Source of the DNA: Flavobacteriales bacterium
GTDB lineage: Bacteria > Bacteroidota > Bacteroidia > Flavobacteriales_D > Sanyastnellaceae
Direction of reading: 5' to 3'
Length of the DNA: 8,174 nucleotides
NCBI GenBank assembly: GCA_011524845.1
Contig: WTJL01000157.1
Coordinates: 1 to 8,174, forward strand
Each line of letters begins with the position of its first letter. Position 1 is the stretch's first letter. The position numbers and the translations under genes are program-made. This document shows positions 1-6,688 of the stretch, in pieces. The notes under the pieces were generated by a model that was not told the DNA's origin, searched no databases, and saw only the letters and a program-made list of their open reading frames with translations.

Positions 1-651
1 GTGCGTGTCGATGCCCGTCTTGTCCGTCCAGCGGTCCGCAGCATCGATGATGTCTTCCACGATGCGGCCGCGTTTGGCGGAATTCAGCATGTCGTGGTTG
101 AAGACCACCATCATCAACGTGGCTTCGTTCTCCGGGTTGTAGAGCAGCCCGTCGTAGAACGGCAGCTCGCGTACGCGGTCCACGATCTCGTTGGCGCGCT
201 CGTCGGTCAACGGCGGTGCATGGGGCATGGCACCCACCATGTCAGGCGCCACAGGGGTCAAGACAAAGGAGCGGTCAGTGGGGTGCTTGGCCACTTCGAA
301 CGCGTTGGTCACTGCAAAGACGGAATCGATGATGACGGTGGGTTGGCCATCCACAACCACACGCAGCGCCCGGATTTCCTCCGCCAAACCGTGCCATTGT
401 TGCAGCCCTTCCGCCGTGCGCAGGCGAGGGTCCTCCACCCCAATCACCAAGACGTTCCCCTCCGCACCGAAGGACTCCAAAAAGCGCGCATGGGCCAATT
501 CAGAGGGGTCGTCCTCCGGCAAAATCCCCCCGTACTTGTACTGCATCTTGAGGTTGGGAATCTGCAGTCCCATGACCACCGTCACGGCGAACAGGGCCAG
601 CACCGTTGGAAGACGGTGACGGATCAAATACGATGCAATGCGAAGCCACAT
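1..651 (-). CDS. MMPL/RND-superfamily transporter, N-terminal part (cut by window edge)
   Basis: This is an inner-membrane permease of the MMPL/patched-like branch of the RND superfamily; the transported substrate cannot be told from the sequence. Reading the minus strand from the ATG at 651-649 gives 217 open codons with no stop down to base 1, so the gene continues past the left edge and most of it (such families usually have about 750-850 residues) is missing. The protein opens with a short basic cytoplasmic end (MWLRIASYLIRHR), one hydrophobic helix at about residues 14-31 (PTVLALFAVTVVMG), then a periplasmic porter-type domain beginning with a YKYGGILPEDDP-like stretch and a GNVLVIGVEDP strand, as in Bacteroidota members. 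No second helix is reached. It is divergent from lpd, separated by 64 bases. A TTG at 663-661 is in frame upstream but ATG at 651 fits the helix position better. Family call is confident; the specific role is not. Confidence 0.82.
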   Translation of the reverse strand, partial: MWLRIASYLIRHRLPTVLALFAVTVVMGLQIPNLKMQYKYGGILPEDDPSELAHARFLESFGAEGNVLVIGVEDPRLRTAEGLQQWHGLAEEIRALRVVVDGQPTVIIDSVFAVTNAFEVAKHPTDRSFVLTPVAPDMVGAMPHAPPLTDERANEIVDRVRELPFYDGLLYNPENEATLMMVVFNHDMLNSAKRGRIVEDIIDAADRWTDKTGIDTH

Positions 652-660
652 GGGAAGGTG

Positions 661-668
661 CAAAGAAA
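661..668 (-). promoter_or_regulatory. Possible -7 box for the leftward transporter gene
   Basis: Read on the minus strand, bases 668 to 661 are TTTCTTTG, matching five of the six fixed positions of the Bacteroidota -7 consensus TAnnTTTG. Its last base is nine bases before the ATG at 651, so a transcript would have almost no leader. I see no convincing -33 TTG at the usual spacing, so this is a weak call based on one short element and its position. Confidence 0.35.
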
Positions 669-702
669 CAACAAGGACGGGCGCAGACCTCGACCTCCGA
701 AT

Positions 703-710
703 TACCTTTG
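703..710 (+). promoter_or_regulatory. Bacteroidota-type -7 promoter box for lpd
   Basis: Bases 703-710 read TACCTTTG, a perfect match to TAnnTTTG, the -7 element used by the primary sigma factor of Bacteroidota. Its final G lies five bases before the lpd ATG at 716, so transcription would begin at or within a few bases of the start codon, giving a leaderless or nearly leaderless mRNA. No clear -33 TTG is visible upstream in the 652-702 stretch. It would drive lpd and, given the tight spacing, probably the genes to yhhQ. Seen: the motif and its position. Inferred: that it is active. Confidence 0.55.
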
Positions 711-715
711 TGCCC

Positions 716-2119
716 ATGGAAAACTACGACGTCGTTGTCATCGGAAGTGGCCCTGGGGGCTACGTCGCCGCCATCCGTGCAGCCCAACTCGGTTTGCGCA
801 CCGCGTTGGTGGAGAAGTACAACACCCTCGGCGGCACGTGCTTGAACGTGGGCTGCATTCCCTCCAAGGCGCTGTTGGACAGCTCCGAGCACTACCATCA
901 AGCCAAGGAGCAGTTTTCCATCCACGGCATTGAAGTGGGCTCTTTGGGCATCGATTTCCCCCAAATGATTGCCCGCAAAGGCGAAGTGGTGTCCCAAACC
1001 ACAGAAGGCATCAACTTCCTCATGAAGAAGAACAACATCGACGTCCTCCAAGGGGTCGGGTCGTTCGTCGATGCGCACACCATTGCGGTCACCCCAGACA
1101 AAGGCAAGGCCACTCAAGTCGGCGCCAAGCACGTGATTGTGGCCACGGGCTCCAAGCCAAGCACCTTGCCCTTCATTGAAGTGGACAAGAAGCGCGTCAT
1201 CACAAGCACGGAGGCGCTCAGCCTTCCCAAGTTGCCCAAGTCCATGATCGTCATTGGCGGCGGGGTCATTGGACTCGAACTTGGATCGGTCTACGCGCGC
1301 CTCGGAACCGAAGTGAACGTTGTGGAATACGCCGACAGCATCATCCCCACCATGGACCGCGCCATGGGCAAGGAGTTGATGCGCTCGATGAAAAAACTAG
1401 GGGTGAAATTCCACCTCAAGCACGGCGTGAAAGAAGTGACCGCGACTGGACGCAGCGTCACCGTCAAGGCCGACTCGAAAAAAGGAGACGAAGTGACGTT
1501 CAAGGCGGAGTACTGCTTGGTGAGTGTGGGCCGACGCCCTTACACCGACGGCCTCAACCTCGAAGCTGCAGGCCTGAGCACCGACGAGCGCGGACGCATT
1601 GACGTCGATGCGCACATGCGCACCAAAGTGCCCCACATCTACGCCATTGGAGACGTGGTTCGCGGCGCCATGTTGGCCCACAAGGCGGAGGAAGAAGGCG
1701 TGTTTGCCGCAGAAACCATCGCAGGCCAACACCCCCACATCGACTACAACCTCATCCCCAACGTCGTGTACACCTGGCCGGAAGTGGCCGGCGTGGGCGC
1801 CACGGAAGAGCAATTGAAGGCAGATGCCGTGCCTTACAAGAGCGGGAGCTTCCCGTTCAAGGCGAGTGGCCGTGCACGGGCCAGCATGGACACCGACGGT
1901 TTGGTCAAGGTCCTGGCGCACGCAGACACCGATGAAATCCTCGGAGTGCACATGTGTGGCCCCCGAGCGGCCGACATGATCGCCGAGGCCGTGGTGGCCA
2001 TGGAATTCCGGGCCAGTGCAGAGGACATTTCTCGCATGAGCCACGCCCACCCGACCTTCACCGAAGCCATCAAGGAAGCCGCGCTTGCCGCGACCGAAAA
2101 CCGCGCGCTGCACATTTGA
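716..2119 (+). CDS. lpd: Dihydrolipoamide dehydrogenase (E3 component)
   Basis: This FAD flavoprotein reoxidises the dihydrolipoyl groups of 2-oxoacid dehydrogenase complexes (pyruvate, 2-oxoglutarate, branched-chain) and possibly the glycine cleavage H protein, passing electrons to NAD+ in the cytoplasm. The 467 residues match the family's usual length. Visible features: N-terminal FAD-binding GSGPGGY (10-16); redox-active disulfide GGTCLNVGCIPSK with Cys42 and Cys47; ATGSKP (143-148); NAD-binding GGGVIGLELGS (181-191); second FAD motif with YAIGDV; and the dimerisation domain ending in SHAHPTFTEA with the catalytic pair His445-Glu450. The start at 716 is chosen because MENYDVVVIG is the canonical N-terminus; an in-frame ATG at 638 would add 26 unlike residues and overlap the divergent gene and the promoter. 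No E1 or E2 gene is in the window, so the partner complex is unknown. hemH follows after 22 bases. Confidence 0.96.
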   Translation: MENYDVVVIGSGPGGYVAAIRAAQLGLRTALVEKYNTLGGTCLNVGCIPSKALLDSSEHYHQAKEQFSIHGIEVGSLGIDFPQMIARKGEVVSQTTEGINFLMKKNNIDVLQGVGSFVDAHTIAVTPDKGKATQVGAKHVIVATGSKPSTLPFIEVDKKRVITSTEALSLPKLPKSMIVIGGGVIGLELGSVYARLGTEVNVVEYADSIIPTMDRAMGKELMRSMKKLGVKFHLKHGVKEVTATGRSVTVKADSKKGDEVTFKAEYCLVSVGRRPYTDGLNLEAAGLSTDERGRIDVDAHMRTKVPHIYAIGDVVRGAMLAHKAEEEGVFAAETIAGQHPHIDYNLIPNVVYTWPEVAGVGATEEQLKADAVPYKSGSFPFKASGRARASMDTDGLVKVLAHADTDEILGVHMCGPRAADMIAEAVVAMEFRASAEDISRMSHAHPTFTEAIKEAALAATENRALHI

Positions 2120-2141
2120 GGCGGTCGGTTGTTGTGAACGC

Positions 2142-3236
2142 ATGAGTCAACCCACCAAGACCTGCATTCTTCTCGTCAACTTGGGAACCCCGGATGCGCC
2201 CACGCCTGGCGCTGTGGGTCGGTATTTGCGTGAATTCTTGGGCGACGGCCGTGTCATTGACATCCCCTGGCTGCCGCGCAAAATCTTGGTCAACGGCATC
2301 ATTGCCCCCATTCGGAGTTTCCGAAGCGCCCGGGAATACAAGAAAGTGTGGACCGACGAAGGGTCGCCGCTCTTGCTGTACGGAGAGTCCCTCCAACGCG
2401 AATTGCAAGCCCGCATGAACACGGACGAGGCGCGACAGGCGTTTGGCGGTGACGTCACGGTGGAACTTGCCATGCGGTACCAACATCCCTCGATGGACCA
2501 CGTGATGGCGCGGATGGAAAAAGACCGGTACGACCGCATCTGCATCCTTCCGCTCTACGCCCAGTACGCCTCCGCCACGACGGGGTCCACCCTCGAAAAA
2601 GCCTTCAAGATTCTGAGCCGGTGGTACGTCATTCCCGAAGTCGTCGCAGTCAGCCAATACTGGGATTTCGAAGGGTATTTGAAAGGCTTTGTGGAACAGG
2701 CCGCGGCATTCGATTTGGACAGCTACGACCACATCTTGTTCAGCTACCACGGCCTTCCTGAGCGACAGGTCGACAAGATTTACGAGGACAGAAAGTGTGC
2801 CAACCACAGCTGCGAAGACGAGATCAACGACGAAAACCGCCAGTGCTACAAGGCCACATGCTACGCCACGAGCCGCGCCTTGGCCGAACGTCTTGGGCTG
2901 CGTGAGGACCAATACACGGTGTGCTTCCAAAGCCGTTTGGACAGCAAGTGGCTCCGCCCCTTCAGCGACGACGTCATTGTCGAGCGAGGCAAGGCGGGGG
3001 ACAAAAAACTGCTTGTCTTCAGCCCGGCATTCGTGGCCGATTGCCTCGAAACCTTGATCGAAATTGGAGAGGAGTACCAAGAAATTTTTGAGGAGCACGG
3101 AGGAGAAGCCGTGGAATTGGTGCCGAGCCTGAACGACCATCCGTCTTGGGTGGAGGGGCTGGAAGACCTCGTCCGTCAGCGTTTGGGAGTCGCTCCGCGC
3201 GCCGGAACGGTTGCCGAGGGCGAAGGGAACCCCTAA
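2142..3236 (+). CDS. hemH: Ferrochelatase, with an internal four-cysteine insert
   Basis: It inserts ferrous iron into protoporphyrin IX to make protohaem, the last step of the protoporphyrin-dependent pathway, in the cytoplasm or at the inner face of the membrane. The 364 residues include LLVNLGTPD near the N-terminus, DEGSPLLLY, the PLYAQYASATTGS motif (most homologues have PLYPQ, so the second proline is Ala here), SYHGLPERQ with the metal-site histidine at His203, FQSRLDSKWLRP, and SPAFVADCLETLIEI carrying the conserved acidic residue Glu303, then LNDHPSW near the end. Between His203 and FQSRL lie Cys219, Cys224, Cys235 and Cys240 (C-x4-C-x10-C-x4-C), a possible internal iron-sulfur site. 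The start at 2142 gives MSQPTKTCILLVNLG; an upstream in-frame ATG at 2085 lies inside lpd. There is no Shine-Dalgarno. The last 15 or so residues look like an unstructured tail. pabB begins nine bases after the stop. Confidence 0.95.
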   Translation: MSQPTKTCILLVNLGTPDAPTPGAVGRYLREFLGDGRVIDIPWLPRKILVNGIIAPIRSFRSAREYKKVWTDEGSPLLLYGESLQRELQARMNTDEARQAFGGDVTVELAMRYQHPSMDHVMARMEKDRYDRICILPLYAQYASATTGSTLEKAFKILSRWYVIPEVVAVSQYWDFEGYLKGFVEQAAAFDLDSYDHILFSYHGLPERQVDKIYEDRKCANHSCEDEINDENRQCYKATCYATSRALAERLGLREDQYTVCFQSRLDSKWLRPFSDDVIVERGKAGDKKLLVFSPAFVADCLETLIEIGEEYQEIFEEHGGEAVELVPSLNDHPSWVEGLEDLVRQRLGVAPRAGTVAEGEGNP

Positions 3237-3245
3237 CTTCCTCGC

Positions 3246-4538
3246 ATGAACGTGCGTTCCTTGCCATGCTTGCAACCGCTGTGCGATCGGCACCCGCACG
3301 TGGTGTTGCTTTGGGACGAGCGCATCGAAGGGCGCGCGCTGCTTGGCGTCGGCTCAAAAAGATCCCTCGTCGTGGACCAACCGCGGTCAGGCGACTGGCG
3401 CTTGTGGGAGGCTTTTCTGGAGGAATCGGAGCGCTCCAACGCGTGGTCGTTTGGGTGGCTGGGCTACGACTTGCATGCAAGTTTGGCGCTCGCCTCCCCC
3501 GAAGAATGTCCCCCTGCTGTGCCTCCCCATCCTGGCAACTGGCCCCTGATGTGCTGGTGGGAACCGGAGGTCGTGGTGGAATGGGTGCCAGGCGAATCCC
3601 TGCCGACGCTTGTGGCCGGTCACGACGTGGCCTGGGCAAACGACGTGATGGACGTCCTCCACAGTGCTTCTCGCACCTCCATCCCTCTCGACAGCTCCGA
3701 GGACGGATGGGAAGCCTTGGTCCCGCTGTGGTCCCAAGAGGAGTACTGCACCAAATTTGACGCGGTCCAATCCGCCCTTCGCCGCGGCGACATCTACGAG
3801 ATGAACCTGTGCATGCCATGGAAAGGGCAAGCCCCTGGGGCGGCGAGTTGGTCCATGTTTGAGCGGTTGGCCGCAGACACCAAGGCCCCACACTCGGCCT
3901 ACATCCAAGCGGGAGCTTGGCGGACGTTGTGTGCAAGCCCTGAGCGCTTCTTGGCCAAACGTGGAGACAAACTCCACTCCCAGCCCATCAAAGGCACGGT
4001 GAAACGCGGTTCATCCCCAGAAGAAGACCTGGCCCTGAAAACCGCATTGGCCAACAGCGAGAAGGAACAAGCTGAAAACGTCATGATTGTGGATCTGGTG
4101 CGCAACGACCTGAGCCGGGTGGCGGCGCGCAGTTCCGTGACGGTGGATGAACTGTTTGGCATCCACACCTTCGCCACGGTTCACCAAATGATCAGCTCCG
4201 TGTCGTGCACCCTCCGTCCCGACGCCACTCCGCTGGACGTCATGCGGGCCACCTTCCCCATGGGATCCATGACGGGCGCCCCCAAGTTGAGCGCGATGGC
4301 CTGCATTGCAGAGTTGGAGGGGCAGGGCCGAGGAGTGTACAGCGGCGCTTTGGGGTACGTCTCTCCGGAAGGCGATTGGGACCTGAATGTGGTCATCCGA
4401 AGCCTCATGCACCACGCCGACTCCGGGCGGGTGGACGCGACGTTCGGAGGCGCCATCACGTTGTTGGCAGACGCGACTTCGGAATACGAAGAGTGCCTTC
4501 TCAAGGCGAAGGCCCTTCGGCAATGCTTGGCGCCATGA
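3246..4538 (+). CDS. pabB: Aminodeoxychorismate synthase component I
   Basis: With a glutamine amidotransferase (PabA) it turns chorismate into 4-amino-4-deoxychorismate, which PabC cleaves to p-aminobenzoate for folate. The 430-residue protein has a divergent N-terminal half (with FGWLGYDL) and a well-conserved chorismate-binding domain: GDIYEMN (181-187), PIKGT with Lys249, DLVRNDLSRV (283-292), FGIHTFATVHQM, PMGSMTGAPK (338-347) and RGVYSGALGY. The lysine in PIKGT is the nucleophile that marks PabB-type enzymes; anthranilate synthase (TrpE) has PIAGT, which argues against TrpE, and the lack of trp genes nearby agrees. GDIYEMN in place of the commoner GDIYQVN is seen in Bacteroidota homologues. 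No pabA or pabC is fused or adjacent, so the partners must be elsewhere. Its TGA overlaps the tilS ATG (ATGA, 4535-4538), suggesting translational coupling. No Shine-Dalgarno precedes the start. Confidence 0.9.
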   Translation: MNVRSLPCLQPLCDRHPHVVLLWDERIEGRALLGVGSKRSLVVDQPRSGDWRLWEAFLEESERSNAWSFGWLGYDLHASLALASPEECPPAVPPHPGNWPLMCWWEPEVVVEWVPGESLPTLVAGHDVAWANDVMDVLHSASRTSIPLDSSEDGWEALVPLWSQEEYCTKFDAVQSALRRGDIYEMNLCMPWKGQAPGAASWSMFERLAADTKAPHSAYIQAGAWRTLCASPERFLAKRGDKLHSQPIKGTVKRGSSPEEDLALKTALANSEKEQAENVMIVDLVRNDLSRVAARSSVTVDELFGIHTFATVHQMISSVSCTLRPDATPLDVMRATFPMGSMTGAPKLSAMACIAELEGQGRGVYSGALGYVSPEGDWDLNVVIRSLMHHADSGRVDATFGGAITLLADATSEYEECLLKAKALRQCLAP

Positions 4539-5884
4539 CAGCTCTTCACGATCTGACCCGGCGTGCCCTTGACCAAGCAGGAGTTCCCCATGGAGCCACC
4601 ATTGTGGTGGCCGCCAGCGGTGGGTTGGACTCCACGGTGCTCCTGCACCTGTTGAGCGACTTGGACCATCCCTTGGTCGTGGCCCATGTGGACCACGGTG
4701 CGCGCGGAGCCCAGAGCGACGGCGACCGAGACGCGGTGCGCGTTTGGGCCGAGACGCGGGGCTTTCCCTTTGAAGTGTTGACGCTGGACCCTGAAGCATT
4801 GAAAGCCGGTGCGCAGGGATTTCAAGGAGAGGCCCGCAAGTCCAGGATGGCGTGGTTCGACGCCTTGTGCGACACGCACAGCGCCTTCGCCTTCGTCACA
4901 GGCCATCACGCCGACGACCAAGCCGAGACATGGATGCTCCACGCGATGCGCAGTTTGGACCCTCTGGCTCTGGCGGGCATGTCGCTCCGTGAAGGCCGCA
5001 TGATTCGGCCCCTTTTGGAGGCGACCAAAGCCCAACTCCTTGCGTTGGCCCAACACCATGGTTGGTCCTGGCGAGAAGACCAAAGCAACGACTCCTCGGT
5101 CTACCTGCGCAACAGGGTCCGACATGAAGTGCTTCCTCTGCTGGACGATCTGCGTCCAGGCACCACGAGACATCTGCAGGAACTGGCAAGACGAACGTCC
5201 GAACTCCACGCCCTGATGGTGCCCCTCATCGAGGACGCACGACGCGAGGCCGAGGTCCAGCCTGGATCGTGGTCGACCGACGTGTTGGACGAACGTCCGC
5301 TTGCCCGAGAAGCGTTGCAACGCATGTTGAAGCACGCGGGGTGGAGCCACGCAGCGACGGTCGAGGCCTCGAGCCTGTTGACGTCTCAAGTGGGAAGCTC
5401 CGTCTCCTTTGGAAGCCAAACCGTAGTCCGCGAACGGGGCCATCTGAGGGTGCTTGCCGACGAGACGAATGCGTCCCATCGCACATGTCTCCAAGGTCCC
5501 ACCTCTGAAGGAAGCGAATCCAGCGCGGCGGGCACGGTGAGGTGGCGCCCTGCGGGCTGTCCCTCCTCCCTGCAAGAGCTTTCGGTGGATGCGTGCTGGA
5601 TTCCATTGGAGTGGTTGCCTGTGACGTTGCGTTCTTGGGAACCCGGAGACCGCATCCAGCCGCTGGGCATGGAGGGGCATTCCAACGTGAGCGACGTTCT
5701 CACCCAAGGCAAGGTTCCGCATGCCACACGGGAGGCTGTCCTGGTGCTGGAACGGGACCGCGACGGTCGCCTTCTGTGGGTGGCCGGCCACAAACTCTCT
5801 GAGCTTGCGAGGCTCGATTTGGCCATCTTTGAACACCAGCCTGGACTGATGTTGACCCACCAACCACCCACCACCCATGACTGA
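4535..5884 (+). CDS. tilS: tRNA(Ile)-lysidine synthetase
   Basis: It uses ATP to attach lysine to C34 of the CAU-anticodon tRNA-Ile, so that the tRNA reads AUA and is charged with isoleucine rather than methionine; the enzyme is normally essential. The 449 residues contain the N-type ATP-pyrophosphatase P-loop ASGGLDST (27-34, SGGxDS at 28-33), HVDHGAR, GHHADDQAET (123-132), and SNDSSVYLRNRVRHEVLP (184-201) typical of TilS. A more variable middle is followed by the TilS C-terminal domain from about 365 (LRSWEPGDRIQPLGM, ending near VAGHKLSELARL). Length fits the long form with the C-terminal domain. The chosen ATG at 4535 overlaps the pabB stop by four bases; an in-frame ATG at 4523 is possible but less likely. 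The gene ends eight bases inside yhhQ. Family assignment is secure. Confidence 0.95.
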   Translation: MTALHDLTRRALDQAGVPHGATIVVAASGGLDSTVLLHLLSDLDHPLVVAHVDHGARGAQSDGDRDAVRVWAETRGFPFEVLTLDPEALKAGAQGFQGEARKSRMAWFDALCDTHSAFAFVTGHHADDQAETWMLHAMRSLDPLALAGMSLREGRMIRPLLEATKAQLLALAQHHGWSWREDQSNDSSVYLRNRVRHEVLPLLDDLRPGTTRHLQELARRTSELHALMVPLIEDARREAEVQPGSWSTDVLDERPLAREALQRMLKHAGWSHAATVEASSLLTSQVGSSVSFGSQTVVRERGHLRVLADETNASHRTCLQGPTSEGSESSAAGTVRWRPAGCPSSLQELSVDACWIPLEWLPVTLRSWEPGDRIQPLGMEGHSNVSDVLTQGKVPHATREAVLVLERDRDGRLLWVAGHKLSELARLDLAIFEHQPGLMLTHQPPTTHD

Positions 5885-6593
5885 CTCCTCTTTCGCCACG
5901 CCCAAGGTGCTGTCAGGCCGAGACAAGGATGCTGCAACGGCGGGGTTTTTGGTGTTGGCAGGGCTGTTCATCGCGAGCCTGGTGACGTGCAACCTCGTCT
6001 TCCGAAAGTTCTTTCAGTGGGACTTCGGCGGAATGACGTTCGAGCAGAGCGTGGGGTTGTTGCCCTACCCATTGACCTTCTTGGTGACCGATTTGATCAG
6101 CGAGATCTACGGCCGTCGCAAGGCCAACCTCGTCGTGCTTTCCGGACTTGCTGCGTCCATCATGACCCTTGGGGTTGTGACGCTGGCAGGCGCCGCAGAA
6201 GCGACTTCTTGGTCTCCTGTGACCAATGCAGAATTTGACCATGTGTTTGGCCAAACCGCCCTTGCCGTTGGCGCCAGCATGGCGGCGTACTTGCTCGCCC
6301 AGTTCATCGACGTCCGCATCTTTCACTTTTGGAAACACCTGACCCAAGGGAGGCACTTGTGGCTCCGCAACAACCTGTCCACCATTCCCTCCCAAGTGGT
6401 GGACACCGCCACCGTCCTGGTGTTGCTCTGTGCCGTCGGCGAAATTGGCTGGGACAGGTTGGGCGCCCTCTTGCTCAACGGCATCGCCTTCAAGGCCCTG
6501 GTGGCCGCCCTTGACACGCCCTTGGTGTACTTCGGCGTGGGCTGGATGCGTCGGCGGTTTGATCTGTCGGAAGGTCAGGAAATCGCCCTTTGA
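5877..6593 (+). CDS. yhhQ: Queuosine precursor transporter (VUT/DUF165 family)
   Basis: This inner-membrane protein of the YhhQ/VUT family imports queuine-pathway precursors (preQ0 and preQ1 for the E. coli member) for queuosine at G34 of tRNAs for His, Asp, Asn and Tyr. The 238 residues (E. coli YhhQ is about 220) show roughly six hydrophobic helices near 22-42, 58-75, 84-106, 126-146, 174-195 and 200-223. Family hallmarks are PLTFLVTDLISEIYGRRKA (65-83), QFIDVRIFHFWK (142-153) and WLRNNLSTIPSQVVDT (162-177). The C-terminus is short and basic, then acidic. Its ATG lies inside the end of tilS (8-base overlap in another frame), so it is probably co-translated with tilS. No tgt or queA is nearby to confirm substrate; the exact precursor carried is inferred from the family only. 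Confidence 0.9.
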   Translation: MTDSSFATPKVLSGRDKDAATAGFLVLAGLFIASLVTCNLVFRKFFQWDFGGMTFEQSVGLLPYPLTFLVTDLISEIYGRRKANLVVLSGLAASIMTLGVVTLAGAAEATSWSPVTNAEFDHVFGQTALAVGASMAAYLLAQFIDVRIFHFWKHLTQGRHLWLRNNLSTIPSQVVDTATVLVLLCAVGEIGWDRLGALLLNGIAFKALVAALDTPLVYFGVGWMRRRFDLSEGQEIAL

Positions 6594-6688
6594 CGAAATG
6601 GCCCACGCCACATTGTGACGAATTGGGGCAAGGTCCCGCCCACCCTCATTCTTGGCGCGGTATCTTCGCGAGACCTATCGACACCGAC
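6594..6688. other. Intergenic region upstream of dsbD
   Basis: These 95 bases hold no gene. TGACGAAATGG at 6591-6601 (starting on the yhhQ stop) recurs as TGACGAATTGG at 6616-6626, an 11-base near-perfect direct repeat offset by 25 bases, of unknown meaning. At 6659-6675 an imperfect inverted repeat GGTATC-TTCGC-GAGACC (five of six pairs) could form only a weak hairpin. I find no strong hairpin followed by a T-run, so no intrinsic terminator for the upstream genes can be supported. Confidence 0.5.
6661..6668 (+). promoter_or_regulatory. Possible -7 box for dsbD
   Basis: TATCTTCG matches five of six fixed positions of the Bacteroidota -7 consensus TAnnTTTG and ends 20 bases before the dsbD ATG, leaving room for a leader of about 15 bases. 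No -33 TTG lies at the expected distance: the nearest upstream TTGs, at about 6623-6625 and 6651-6654, are too far and too close. Tentative. Confidence 0.35.

Noticed and set aside
638..715. Upstream in-frame start for lpd at 638
   Set aside because: The 26 added residues are unlike any E3 N-terminus, overlap the divergent gene's start, and would place the start before the -7 box.
1..933. Open reading frame of 310 codons on the plus strand at the left edge
   Set aside because: It runs antisense to the MMPL transporter and into lpd in another frame; its product is His- and Arg-rich with no domain, whereas the minus-strand frame gives a recognisable transporter N-terminus.
2070..3299. Open reading frame of 409 codons on the minus strand opposite hemH
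   Set aside because: It covers almost exactly the hemH gene in antisense, shows no known motif, and is explained by GC-rich codon bias in hemH.
3246..4538. Anthranilate synthase component I (trpE) as an alternative to pabB
   Set aside because: The motif is PIKGT with the PabB-type lysine rather than PIAGT, and no trp genes are adjacent.
4181..5992. Open reading frame of 603 codons on the minus strand opposite pabB, tilS and the start of yhhQ
   Set aside because: It lies antisense to two firmly identified genes; its product is rich in His, Arg and Gln with no recognisable domain. Long antisense frames are expected opposite GC-rich coding sequence.
6659..6675. Inverted repeat considered as an intrinsic terminator after yhhQ
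   Set aside because: The stem is only six pairs with a mismatch and no T-run follows, and it sits next to the dsbD start where a promoter is more likely.
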